A stretch of DNA of 17,414 bases from Candidatus Egaibacter danicus (GTDB lineage Bacteria > Pseudomonadota > Gammaproteobacteria > Burkholderiales > Burkholderiaceae): positions 1 through 17,414 of the forward strand of contig JAABRC010000013.1 of the NCBI GenBank assembly GCA_011391115.1, in the 5' to 3' direction. The position numbers and the translations under genes were made by a program. Under the pieces are notes generated by a model, which worked only from the letters and a program-made list of their open reading frames with translations, was not told the DNA's origin and did not search any database. Of this stretch, positions 1 through 6,994 are shown in pieces (the first letter of the stretch is position 1; every line of letters starts with the position of its first letter).

Positions 1-276
1 TTTCTTGAAAAATGGATGCTTGAGCAGGTTGGACCGCAAAAATTCATGGACAAGATGAAACAGGAGTCATCAGCCTATGCCAGGTTTCTGCCTGAACTAC
101 CCCGCCTGTTGCACGAGTATCTGAGTCACCGGCGGCGTGGAAATGAGCGGGGCCTGGAAGACCTGCTCGTCGAGCAAAAACGGACAAACAAGCTCTTGCA
201 AGGGCTGATTTACGGTGGCATTGGCTTTGCATTGGGGTTGGTTGCCATGCAAATCCTGATTCGCGTGCGCCTGTAG
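1..276 (+). CDS. ubiB: UbiB C-terminal end (ubiquinone biosynthesis kinase-like protein), 5' partial
   Basis: Only the last 91 codons are present; the frame is open from base 1 to the TAG at 274-276. UbiB is an atypical ABC1/ADCK-family protein kinase-like ATPase needed for ubiquinone synthesis, anchored to the inner membrane by its C-terminus. The visible part has the family-like stretch beginning LEKWMLEQVG, then LPELPRLLHEYL, a charged linker (RRRGNERG) and one hydrophobic segment of about 20 residues (GLIYGGIGFALGLVAMQIL) just before the basic end IRVRL. The kinase-like core (the KxGQ motif and nucleotide site) lies outside the window, so the call rests on the tail and on the neighbours: ubiB followed by fmdB, DUF502 and aspS is a familiar betaproteobacterial order. 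An unrelated protein with one C-terminal membrane anchor is the alternative. Confidence 0.78.
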   Translation, partial: FLEKWMLEQVGPQKFMDKMKQESSAYARFLPELPRLLHEYLSHRRRGNERGLEDLLVEQKRTNKLLQGLIYGGIGFALGLVAMQILIRVRL

Positions 277-317
277 GCTGATTTGCCAGCCTTGAATTGA
301 GGCTGCCAGCCTATAAT
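275..317 (+). promoter_or_regulatory. fmdB promoter region: consensus -10 and two matching dyads
   Basis: A perfect TATAAT lies at 312-317, about 40 nt before the fmdB start. No good -35 stands 16-18 nt upstream; TTGAAT at 292-297 is only 14 nt away. Two inverted repeats with the same arms occur: AGGCTG-N6-CAGCCT (275-292) and AGGCTG-N1-CAGCCT (300-312). The second touches the first base of the -10, and the centres are about 22 bp apart, close to two helical turns. A -10 with a poor -35 and a paired dyad would fit a regulated promoter. The first dyad could instead be a weak hairpin closing ubiB, but no T-run follows it. Confidence 0.45.
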
Positions 318-356
318 TAAAGGTTTTGCACTCCCATCAACGCCCTTACTAACGCC

Positions 357-734
357 ATGCCAATTTACGCTTATAAATGCGAGTCATGCGGGCTCGCCAA
401 GGACGTGCTGCAAAAGATGTCTGACACGCCATTGACCGATTGCCCCGGTTGTGGTGCGCCCACGTTCAAAAAACAACTCACTGCTGCAGGTTTTCAGCTG
501 AAGGGTTCGGGCTGGTATGTCACGGACTTCAAGGGTGGGGCGGCGGGCGCGACTGCGCCCGCTTCAGGTTCTGAAGGCGGCAAGATGGAGTCTGGCGCAG
601 CAACCCAAAATGCCGGTCAAGGCGACTCAGGCGCTACTGGAAAAATGTCAGAAAGTGGAGCCCCGGCCGCCAAAATGGAATCGACACCTGCCTCCCCCGG
701 CGCGGGTTCTTCTTCATCCGATACGGCCAAGTGA
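357..734 (+). CDS. FmdB-family zinc-ribbon protein with low-complexity tail
   Basis: This 125-aa protein belongs to the FmdB/CxxC_CxxC_SSSS zinc-ribbon family, small putative regulatory proteins whose molecular role is not settled. It starts MPIYAYKCESCG, and the four zinc ligands are visible as C8-C11 and C29-C32, followed by the family-type stretch GSGWYVTDFKG near residues 51-61. From about residue 62 to the end it is low complexity, rich in Gly, Ala, Ser and Pro, with three loose repeats of a K-M-E-S core (GGKMESG, GKMSESGA, AKMESTP); this part is probably disordered. No clear Shine-Dalgarno site precedes ATG 357, but the protein starts at the usual family residue. Its TGA (732-734) overlaps the GTG start of the next gene, implying co-translation with the DUF502 gene. 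Confidence 0.88.
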   Translation: MPIYAYKCESCGLAKDVLQKMSDTPLTDCPGCGAPTFKKQLTAAGFQLKGSGWYVTDFKGGAAGATAPASGSEGGKMESGAATQNAGQGDSGATGKMSESGAPAAKMESTPASPGAGSSSSDTAK

Positions 735-1363
735 AGACATTCATGGATTCATTTCGGAAATGGTTGCTGGCCGGCCTCCTGGTCATTGTCCCGATCGGTA
801 TCACGGTCTGGGTGCTGGAGTGGGTTATCAGTACGCTGGACAAGACGTTGCTGATTCTCCCGGCCAGCTGGCATCCTGACCAGTTGATCGGCTTCCATAT
901 CCCTGGCTTTGGTGTTTTGCTGGCGCTGGCGATTTTGCTGGCGCTGGGTGCAACCGCCAGCAACTTCTTTGGCAACAAGCTGGTGAACTGGTGGCATGCA
1001 CTGTTGAACCGCATTCCCATCGTGCGATCGATCTATTCTGGCGTCAAGCAGGTGTCAGACACATTGTTTTCCGAGTCAGGTAATGCATTTCGCAAAGCCG
1101 TGCTGGTTCAGTGGCCGCGTGAAGATGTCTGGACCATTGCCTTCGTAACCGGCAGCCCGGGTGGAGACGTTGTCAACCATTTGCAGGGTGACTACCTGAG
1201 CGTTTACGTCCCGACAACACCCAACCCTACCGGTGGCTACTTCGTGATGCTGAAGACCAGCGAATGCATCGAACTCAAAATGAGCGTTGACGAGGCGCTC
1301 AAATACATCGTTTCGATGGGCGTCGTGGTTCCCTATGCCCACGTACCAACCCTGATCAAATAA
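731..1363 (+). CDS. DUF502 family inner-membrane protein
   Basis: This 210-aa membrane protein of the DUF502 family has no firmly assigned function; the family is widespread in bacteria and occurs near aspS in betaproteobacteria. The first hydrophobic helix lies at about residues 12-33 (WLLAGLLVIVPIGITVWVL) and the second at about 59-80 (GFGVLLALAILLALGATASN). The soluble part carries the family-type stretches IPIVRSIYSGVKQV (about 93-106) and YVPTTPNPTGGY (about 159-170). I use GTG 731, which overlaps the fmdB stop by four bases (GTGA). ATG 743, four codons in, is a real alternative because a weak GAAG stands before it. Length and motifs look intact. It is probably co-transcribed with fmdB, and aspS follows after 50 nt. 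Confidence 0.88.
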   Translation: MKTFMDSFRKWLLAGLLVIVPIGITVWVLEWVISTLDKTLLILPASWHPDQLIGFHIPGFGVLLALAILLALGATASNFFGNKLVNWWHALLNRIPIVRSIYSGVKQVSDTLFSESGNAFRKAVLVQWPREDVWTIAFVTGSPGGDVVNHLQGDYLSVYVPTTPNPTGGYFVMLKTSECIELKMSVDEALKYIVSMGVVVPYAHVPTLIK

Positions 1364-1369
1364 CCTGTT

Positions 1370-1392
1370 TGCACTCAACCTGACGAAGTGCA
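1370..1392 (+). other. Inverted repeat upstream of aspS
   Basis: A perfect 6-bp dyad TGCACT-N11-AGTGCA lies in the 50-nt gap between the DUF502 gene and aspS. It could form a small hairpin in the mRNA leader or be an operator. No T-run follows, so it is not an obvious terminator. Its role is unknown. Confidence 0.25.
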
Positions 1393-1413
1393 GCTTCTGA
1401 AAAGAGAAAAAGA

Positions 1414-3228
1414 ATGTCCATGCGTTCCCATTATTGCGGTCTGGTAACCGAAGCCCTGTTAGGCCAAACTGTATCCCTGTGCGGCTGGGTCAATCGCCGT
1501 CGGGATCATGGCGGCGTGATCTTCGTGGACCTGCGCGACCGTGAAGGCTATGTTCAGGTGGTTTGTGATCCTGACCGTGCAGAGATGTTCAAGGTGTCGG
1601 AAGGTTTGCGCAATGAGTTTTGCGTACAGGTCAAAGGCCTGGTTCGTGCCCGGCCGGAAGGCACCACCAACGATAGCCTGAAGAGCGGCAAGGTAGAGGT
1701 GCTGTGCCACGAAATGATTGTGCTCAACCCTTCAGTTACACCACCCTTCCAGCTTGACGACGATAACCTCAGTGAAACTACGCGTCTCACGCATCGAGTG
1801 CTGGATTTGCGTCGCCCCTACATGCAAAACAACCTGATGCTGCGTTATCGGGTATCCATGGAAGTGCGCAAATTTCTCGATGCCAATGGGTTCATCGACA
1901 TCGAGACGCCGATGCTGGGTAAGTCCACGCCCGAAGGCGCGCGCGATTACCTGGTGCCCAGCCGTGTCCATGATGGCCACTTCTTTGCCTTGCCACAGAG
2001 CCCCCAACTGTTCAAACAGCTGTTGATGGTGGCGGGTTATGACCGCTACTACCAGATCACCAAGTGTTTCCGTGACGAAGACTTGCGTGCTGATCGGCAA
2101 CCGGAGTTCACACAGATTGATATTGAAACCTCATTCCTCACCGAAGAAGAAATTCGCGACATGTTCCAGGGCATGATCAAGACGGTATTCAAGAACACCA
2201 TGAGTGTGGACTTGGGTGAGTTTCCGGTGATGGCTTATTCAGAGGCGATGCAGCGTTATGGTTCTGACAAGCCTGACTTGCGTGTCAAGCTCGAATTTAC
2301 TGAAGTAACCGACGTGATGACCGACGTGGATTTCAAGGTCTTCGCGGGTGCCGCAACCATGAAGGGCGGTCGTGTGGTGGCCCTTCGCGTGCCAGGTGGC
2401 GCCAGGGAAGCTGGCGGCTTGACCCGCAGCGAAATCGACGCCTACACCGAGTTTGTCAAGATTTATGGTGCCAAGGGGCTGGCCTACATCAAGGTCAATG
2501 AGCTTGCCAAGGGCCGTGATGGCCTGCAGTCGCCCATCGTCAAGAACATCCATGACAAAGCCATCGCGGAGGTGCTGACGCGCACAGGTGCTCAGGATGG
2601 TGATCTGATATTCTTTGGAGCAGACAAGGTCAAGATCGTCAATGATGCCATCGGCGCCCTGCGTATCAAGATTGGTCACAGCGAATTTGGCAAAAAGAAC
2701 GGCCTGTTCGAGGCTGGCTGGCGTCCGATGTGGGTGGTCGATTTCCCGATGTTCGAATTTGACGACGAGGCCCAGCGCTACACCGCCACGCACCACCCGT
2801 TTACTGCGCCCAAGGACGGGCACGAAGACTGGATGGTTAATGCTCCCGAGAAATGCATTTCCAAGGGCTACGACATGGTGCTCAACGGTTGGGAAATGGG
2901 TGGCGGCTCTGTGCGTATTCACCGGGCTGATGTGCAGCAAAAGGTGTTTGACGCGCTCAAAATCACACCAGAGGAAGCCCAGGACAAGTTTGGATTCCTG
3001 CTGGATGCGTTGCAGTATGGTGCGCCTCCGCACGGCGGACTGGCGTTTGGACTGGATCGCATTGTGACCTTGATGACTGGCGCCGAGTCCATCCGTGATG
3101 TGATTGCCTTCCCCAAGACGCAACGTGCCCAGGACTTGCTGACGCAGGCTCCCAGCATGGTGGACGAAAAGCAGCTTCGCGAGTTGCATATCAAGCTTCG
3201 CAACGTGGACCTGCAAAAGGCAACCTGA
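1414..3228 (+). CDS. aspS: Aspartyl-tRNA synthetase, probably non-discriminating
   Basis: This 604-aa class II synthetase charges tRNA(Asp) with aspartate in the cytoplasm. The N-terminal OB-fold anticodon-binding domain (about 1-105) contains [18 protein letters not shown]. The catalytic core shows motif 1 around [20 protein letters not shown], motif 2 around [18 protein letters not shown] and motif 3 as [10 protein letters not shown] near the end. The bacterial GAD insertion domain lies between motifs 2 and 3. Length matches bacterial AspRS (about 590-600 aa). H32 replaces the leucine seen in the E. coli RRRDLG motif, and G83 stands in RPEGT; this His/Gly pair is the known mark of non-discriminating AspRS, as in Pseudomonas aeruginosa H31/G82. 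Such enzymes also make Asp-tRNA(Asn) for GatCAB amidation. A purine-rich AAAAGAGAAAAAGA run precedes the ATG. Confidence 0.97.
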   Translation: MSMRSHYCGLVTEALLGQTVSLCGWVNRRRDHGGVIFVDLRDREGYVQVVCDPDRAEMFKVSEGLRNEFCVQVKGLVRARPEGTTNDSLKSGKVEVLCHEMIVLNPSVTPPFQLDDDNLSETTRLTHRVLDLRRPYMQNNLMLRYRVSMEVRKFLDANGFIDIETPMLGKSTPEGARDYLVPSRVHDGHFFALPQSPQLFKQLLMVAGYDRYYQITKCFRDEDLRADRQPEFTQIDIETSFLTEEEIRDMFQGMIKTVFKNTMSVDLGEFPVMAYSEAMQRYGSDKPDLRVKLEFTEVTDVMTDVDFKVFAGAATMKGGRVVALRVPGGAREAGGLTRSEIDAYTEFVKIYGAKGLAYIKVNELAKGRDGLQSPIVKNIHDKAIAEVLTRTGAQDGDLIFFGADKVKIVNDAIGALRIKIGHSEFGKKNGLFEAGWRPMWVVDFPMFEFDDEAQRYTATHHPFTAPKDGHEDWMVNAPEKCISKGYDMVLNGWEMGGGSVRIHRADVQQKVFDALKITPEEAQDKFGFLLDALQYGAPPHGGLAFGLDRIVTLMTGAESIRDVIAFPKTQRAQDLLTQAPSMVDEKQLRELHIKLRNVDLQKAT

Positions 3229-3251
3229 GGTCTTCCCGGGAGAGTGCTGCA

Positions 3252-3728
3252 ATGGCTCCCGCAACCAGCTACAAGATCCCCCAGTCTGTACTGGTGGTGA
3301 TTTACACACCGGCACTGGAGGTGCTGCTCATCCGTCGAGCGGACGCAGATGAGTTCTGGCAGTCTGTCACTGGCAGCAAAGATAGCGAAGCAGAAGATTT
3401 TCACAGCACGGCCGTGCGGGAAGTCATGGAGGAAACCGGCATCAATTGCGGTGCAACAGAACCGCTGGCCACCGGCCTGCGGGACTGGCAGCTTGAAAAC
3501 ATCTATGAGATTTATCCGCAGTGGTTGCATCGCTATGCCCCCGGAGTGACTCGCAACACGGAGCATCTGTTTGGCCTTGAGATGCCTGAGCCGGTGGCAG
3601 TACGGCTTAGCCCGCGTGAGCACACAGACTTTTTGTGGCTTCCGTACCGGCAAGCCGCAGAAAAATGCTTCTCACCGTCCAACGCCGAGGCGATACTGAT
3701 GCTTCCCCGGTTTGCAGGGAACCCTTAA
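3252..3728 (+). CDS. nudB: Dihydroneopterin triphosphate diphosphatase (Nudix)
   Basis: This 158-aa Nudix hydrolase is expected to remove pyrophosphate from 7,8-dihydroneopterin triphosphate, the FolE product, in folate synthesis. The Nudix helix is seen as REVMEETGI (R56, E57, E60, E61) with G41 and E48 upstream. The G-to-E spacing is one residue longer than the textbook GX5E, a form I recall from betaproteobacterial NudB. Two stretches match E. coli NudB closely and set it apart from generic Nudix proteins: FWQSVTGS near residues 35-42 and the RYAPGVTRNTE block near 97-107. The start is supported by GGGAGAG about 7 nt before ATG 3252. It lies 23 nt behind aspS, probably in the same transcript. 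folE is about 2 kb downstream, supporting the folate role. Confidence 0.93.
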   Translation: MAPATSYKIPQSVLVVIYTPALEVLLIRRADADEFWQSVTGSKDSEAEDFHSTAVREVMEETGINCGATEPLATGLRDWQLENIYEIYPQWLHRYAPGVTRNTEHLFGLEMPEPVAVRLSPREHTDFLWLPYRQAAEKCFSPSNAEAILMLPRFAGNP

Positions 3729-3754
3729 CGCGCATCTGAGAGAAACTGGACGCC

Positions 3755-4504
3755 ATGACGACGCTTCGTGTTGCCACCTACAACATCCACAAAGGCGTGC
3801 AGGGTTTCGGCCCCAAGCGACGGCTGGAGATTCACAACCTGGGCCACGCGGTGGAGCAACTGGATGCTGACATCATTTGCCTGCAGGAAGTGCGCAAGGT
3901 TCATCGTCGCGAGGAGCAGTATTTCACGCGCTGGCCCGATATGCCTCAAGCTGATTTTCTTGCGCCCGAAGGTTATGAAGCTGTTTATCGCACCAATGCG
4001 GTGACGCGCCATGGCGAACACGGCAACGCCATGTTGTCGCGCTGGCCGGTAATGATGCACCAGCACGAAGACATGTCGGATCACCGGTTTGAGCAGCGTG
4101 GCCTGCTTCACTCGGAAGTTCTGGTAGACGGCCAGTCAGTTCATGTGGTGGTGGTTCATTTGGGCTTGATTAAAGCCAGTCGGGCGCGGCAGGTGGCGCA
4201 GTTGCAGCGCTACATCGCGCGGGAGATTCCTGAAACAACGCCTCTGCTTGTCGCAGGTGACTTCAACGATTGGGGTAATCTTGTGCACACTGCTTTTGCA
4301 ACGGTGGGCCTGACATCGTTTCAGGCTTCCCAGCATCCGACATTCCCAGCTCGTCTGCCTCTCGTGCAACTGGATCATGTTTTTGGCAGAGGACTGAACC
4401 CGCTCACGGTGCATGTGCCGCGCGGGCGTATCTGGTGGCAAATGTCTGACCACTTGCCATTGATTGCCGAATTTGGCTTCCCGAAACAAGGCAAAGGCCG
4501 ATGA
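3755..4504 (+). CDS. Endonuclease/exonuclease/phosphatase (EEP) family protein, YbhP-like
   Basis: This 249-aa protein belongs to the EEP superfamily of metal-dependent phosphodiesterases. The expected active-site set is visible: N10 in TYNIHKG, E45 in CLQEV, H135 in VVHLGL, D169 and N171 in AGDFNDW, D207-H208 in LDHVF, and D232-H233 in SDHLPL. It has no signal peptide, so it should be cytoplasmic. The last codons overlap the clsB start by ATGA, which argues for translational coupling. E. coli has the same pairing, ybhP followed by clsB, and I infer that this is the YbhP counterpart. Its substrate (nucleic acid, phospholipid headgroup or another phosphodiester) cannot be read from the sequence. 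A weak GAGAGAAA stands 14-20 nt before ATG 3755. Confidence 0.88.
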   Translation: MTTLRVATYNIHKGVQGFGPKRRLEIHNLGHAVEQLDADIICLQEVRKVHRREEQYFTRWPDMPQADFLAPEGYEAVYRTNAVTRHGEHGNAMLSRWPVMMHQHEDMSDHRFEQRGLLHSEVLVDGQSVHVVVVHLGLIKASRARQVAQLQRYIAREIPETTPLLVAGDFNDWGNLVHTAFATVGLTSFQASQHPTFPARLPLVQLDHVFGRGLNPLTVHVPRGRIWWQMSDHLPLIAEFGFPKQGKGR

Positions 4505-5727
4505 CCTCATTGTCGGGTGGCCATCAGCTGCAATTGCTTGAGAGCGGGGGTGAGTTTTTCCCGGCGTTGATCCTGGCCATCGATCAGGCAAAACGTGAAG
4601 TCCGGCTGGAGACCTACATTTTCGATTTCACGGGTGCAGGAATTGACGTCGCGCTGGCGCTGGAGCGCGCGGCCATGCGCGGGGTGATCGTATTTCTGGT
4701 GATGGACGGCGTGGGTACCCCCCGTTTGCCACCCCAATGGGCTGAACGCTTTAACCGGGCCGGTGTGAAGTGGCGCATTTTTGCACCGCTGGGCAGACTG
4801 GGCTTGCTGATTCCCAGCCGCTGGCGGCGCCTGCATCGCAAATTGTGCGTGGTAGACGGGCTGCAGGCGTTTTGTGGCGGCATCAATGTGCTGGATGATT
4901 GGCATGATCCCAACCATGGGCCTCTGACGGCGCCCAGGTTTGATTTTGCGGTGCGCGTGACGGGCCCTTTGGTACAGGATGTGCATCAGGCCCTGACTTT
5001 GTTTTGGACCCGCATGGAGGTCAGCCGAACCGTGCGGCAACCAGACCTGCAGGCGGCATGGCAGTCCCTGCATGAGATTGTTGCCACGGAATGGCATGCC
5101 CACAGGCATGACAAACCGATGGAGCCCGGGGCGACACCCCACGGGGGGGCCAGAGCACGTGCCCGTCTGGTCCTGCGTGACAATGTTCGTAATCGGACCC
5201 GTATCGAGCGTAGTTACCGGCAAGCCATTGGGGAAGCGCGGCAGGAAATCGTCATTGCCAATGCCTATTTTCTGCCGGGGGCCAAGCTGCGCAAAGCCCT
5301 GATTCACGCAGCCGGGCGCGGTGTGAGGGTGCGCCTGCTGTTGCAGGGTCGCTATGAATATTTCATGCAGTACCACGCGGCCAGACCGGTTTATGGCGCT
5401 TTGCTGGCTGCCGGTGTGGAGATAACCGAGTACGCCCCCAGCTTCCTTCACGCCAAAGTGGCGGTGATTGATGGGCGGTGGGCGACGGTGGGCTCATCCA
5501 ATCTGGATCCCCTGAGCCTGTTGCTGGCACGCGAGGCCAATGTGCAGGTTGAGGACACGGCATTTGCTGCCGATTTGCATCAAAAACTGGAGCGGGCGAT
5601 TGCGCAGGACGGTCACCGTGTCGATCCCGCAGAATATGCCAACCGCCCATGGCAGATGCGAATAAGGGACCGCGCGGCTTTCGCCCTGATGCGACTGGCG
5701 TTGTTCCTGAATGGTAGCCGCTACTAA
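4501..5727 (+). CDS. clsB: Cardiolipin synthase B, phospholipase D superfamily
   Basis: This 408-aa protein has two phospholipase D active-site motifs, HxKx4D: H112, K114, D119 (LHRKLCVVDG) and H317, K319, D324 (LHAKVAVIDG), each followed by the usual small-residue segment (FCGGIN; VGSSNLDPLS). It should condense phosphatidylglycerol with another phospholipid to make cardiolipin at the inner membrane. It has no long N-terminal membrane helices, so it resembles ClsB (about 413 aa) rather than ClsA. It overlaps the EEP gene by ATGA. The last three codons (Ser-Arg-Tyr) and the TAA lie inside the terminal hairpin of the repeat at 5716-5782, so repeat insertion may have set the present C-terminus. 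Confidence 0.93.
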   Translation: MTSLSGGHQLQLLESGGEFFPALILAIDQAKREVRLETYIFDFTGAGIDVALALERAAMRGVIVFLVMDGVGTPRLPPQWAERFNRAGVKWRIFAPLGRLGLLIPSRWRRLHRKLCVVDGLQAFCGGINVLDDWHDPNHGPLTAPRFDFAVRVTGPLVQDVHQALTLFWTRMEVSRTVRQPDLQAAWQSLHEIVATEWHAHRHDKPMEPGATPHGGARARARLVLRDNVRNRTRIERSYRQAIGEARQEIVIANAYFLPGAKLRKALIHAAGRGVRVRLLLQGRYEYFMQYHAARPVYGALLAAGVEITEYAPSFLHAKVAVIDGRWATVGSSNLDPLSLLLAREANVQVEDTAFAADLHQKLERAIAQDGHRVDPAEYANRPWQMRIRDRAAFALMRLALFLNGSRY

Positions 5728-5782
5728 AATAATAGCTGCTTACGCATATTCCACGTGGTCTAAAGGGTAAAAACCCTATAAA
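5716..5782 (-). repeat. Structured intergenic repeat, copy 1 (clsB-folE gap)
   Basis: This element is homologous to 15016-15076 in inverted orientation. Read on the minus strand it begins with hairpin 1, AGGGT-TTTT-ACCCT (plus 5764-5777), passes through the palindrome CCACGTGG and GCGTAAGCAGCTA, and ends with hairpin 3, whose 8-nt arms (5733-5740 and 5716-5723, 7 of 8 paired) enclose a 9-nt loop. An ungapped 44-nt core matches copy 2 at about 30 positions. The clsB stop codon lies in the hairpin 3 loop. From memory, AGCTGCTTACGC-type repeats are common between genes in Comamonadaceae; this needs a genome search. Confidence 0.65.
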
Positions 5783-5805
5783 CCAATCGCTGGTAATATT
5801 CGTCC

Positions 5806-6531
5806 ATGTTAATGAAAACTCCCAATTCCATGAACTCAACCGATGAAGACATTGGTATACCGGTGTCTGTAAAGATACGTCAGCGGCTGGTGGCGTCCCG
5901 CAAGCGCTTCAATGCCAATGACAATATCGCCGAATTCATCGAACCGGGCGAGCTCGAAAAACTGCTCGACGAAGTGGAAGAGAAGATGAAGGGCGTGCTC
6001 AGCAGCCTGGTCATCGACACCGAGCGGGATCACAACACCGACAACACGGCGCGGCGTGTTGCCAAGATGTATGTGAACGAGGTTTTCAAGGGGCGGTATG
6101 CCAAAGCGCCAGAGATCACCGAATTCCCCAATGCCGAGCACCTCAATGAACTCATGATCGTGGGGCCTATCACAGTGCGCAGTGCCTGTAGCCACCATTT
6201 TTGCCCGGTGATCGGCAAGATCTGGATTGGCGTGCTGCCCAACGAACACACCAATGTGATCGGGCTGTCCAAATATGCCCGCCTCGCCGAATGGATCATG
6301 GGGCGCCCCCAGATTCAGGAAGAGGCCGTGGTGCAGCTGGCAGACCTGATCCAGCAGAAAACCCAACCGGATGGGTTGGCCATCGTCATGGAGGCCAGCC
6401 ACTATTGCATGGCGTGGCGAGGGGTGAAAGACATGGATAGCAAGATGATCAATTCCGTCATGCGGGGTACTTTCCTGAAGGACTCCAATTTGCGTCGTGA
6501 ATTCCTGTCACTCATTCCGGGAAGGGGCTGA
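5806..6531 (+). CDS. folE: GTP cyclohydrolase I
   Basis: This 241-aa enzyme converts GTP to 7,8-dihydroneopterin triphosphate and formate, the first step of folate/pterin synthesis. The zinc ligands are C128 and H131 (SACSHHFCP) and C201 (SHYCMAWRG); the family-type DNTARRVAKM segment lies at about residues 79-88. It is slightly longer than the E. coli enzyme (222 aa), with an N-terminal extension of about 25 residues before the helical part. The start is uncertain: ATG at 5806, 5812 and 5830 are in frame and none has a clear Shine-Dalgarno site. TGGTAATAT at 5791-5799 resembles an extended -10, so a nearly leaderless mRNA is possible. The repeat at 5716-5782 fills most of the upstream gap. 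The BLUF gene follows after 4 nt. Confidence 0.95.
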   Translation: MLMKTPNSMNSTDEDIGIPVSVKIRQRLVASRKRFNANDNIAEFIEPGELEKLLDEVEEKMKGVLSSLVIDTERDHNTDNTARRVAKMYVNEVFKGRYAKAPEITEFPNAEHLNELMIVGPITVRSACSHHFCPVIGKIWIGVLPNEHTNVIGLSKYARLAEWIMGRPQIQEEAVVQLADLIQQKTQPDGLAIVMEASHYCMAWRGVKDMDSKMINSVMRGTFLKDSNLRREFLSLIPGRG

Positions 6532-6535
6532 AATC

Positions 6536-6958
6536 ATGCTGGTACGTCTTCTTTACGCGAGCCGTGCGCTGGATACCAGTGCCGAAGCAATCGACACCAT
6601 CCTGTCGCAATCGCGCCAGTCCAACCCGACGTGCGGCATTACCGGCATCCTCTGTTATGGCGGGGGCATCTTTTTGCAGGCCATTGAAGGCGGACGCATG
6701 GCGGTCAGTGAGCTGTATGGTCACATCCAGAAAGATCCCCGCCACAAGGATGTGGTGTTGCTGCACTACGAGGAGATCTCGGAGCGACGTTTTGGTGGCT
6801 GGACCATGGGATTAGTCAATATGTCCAAGATCAATACCTCTATCCTGCTGAAATACGCTGAGAGGCCCGAACTGGACCCCTATGCGGTGTCTGGCAGGGT
6901 TTCATTGGCGCTTCTCGAAGAGTTGATGGCTACCGCCTCCATCATCGGGCGGGCTTAG
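6536..6958 (+). CDS. Short BLUF-domain blue-light sensor protein
   Basis: This 140-aa protein is essentially one BLUF domain, a flavin (FAD) blue-light receptor, plus a short C-terminal helix region. The photochemical residues are present: Y7 (LLYASRA), N30, Q48 (FLQAIEG), W89 and M91 (GGWTMG), corresponding to AppA Y21, N45, Q63, W104 and M106. It should therefore be photoactive. There is no fused output domain, so it would act through a partner protein. ATG 6536 is chosen because GAAGGGG stands 8 nt upstream and because the BLUF fold begins at once; an in-frame upstream start at 6497 would lie inside folE. The 4-nt gap to folE implies one transcript. No known partner gene is adjacent, making pterin metabolism the only visible link. 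Confidence 0.9.
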   Translation: MLVRLLYASRALDTSAEAIDTILSQSRQSNPTCGITGILCYGGGIFLQAIEGGRMAVSELYGHIQKDPRHKDVVLLHYEEISERRFGGWTMGLVNMSKINTSILLKYAERPELDPYAVSGRVSLALLEELMATASIIGRA

Positions 6959-6994
6959 CGCTATTCGTGCGTCCAGCCGGATGGTGGGCTTGCC

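Noticed and set aside
3229..3251. Possible terminator between aspS and nudB
   Set aside because: The gap is only 23 nt and contains the nudB ribosome site (GGGAGAG) but no hairpin with a T-run.
2239..3315. Long minus-strand open frame (358 codons) opposite aspS and nudB
   Set aside because: It lies entirely antisense to a certain aspS gene, has no recognisable motif, and such frames are common opposite GC-rich genes.
4507..5451. Minus-strand open frame of 314 codons opposite clsB
   Set aside because: It is antisense to an intact two-HKD phospholipase D gene, and the product is rich in His, Gln and Pro with no family features.
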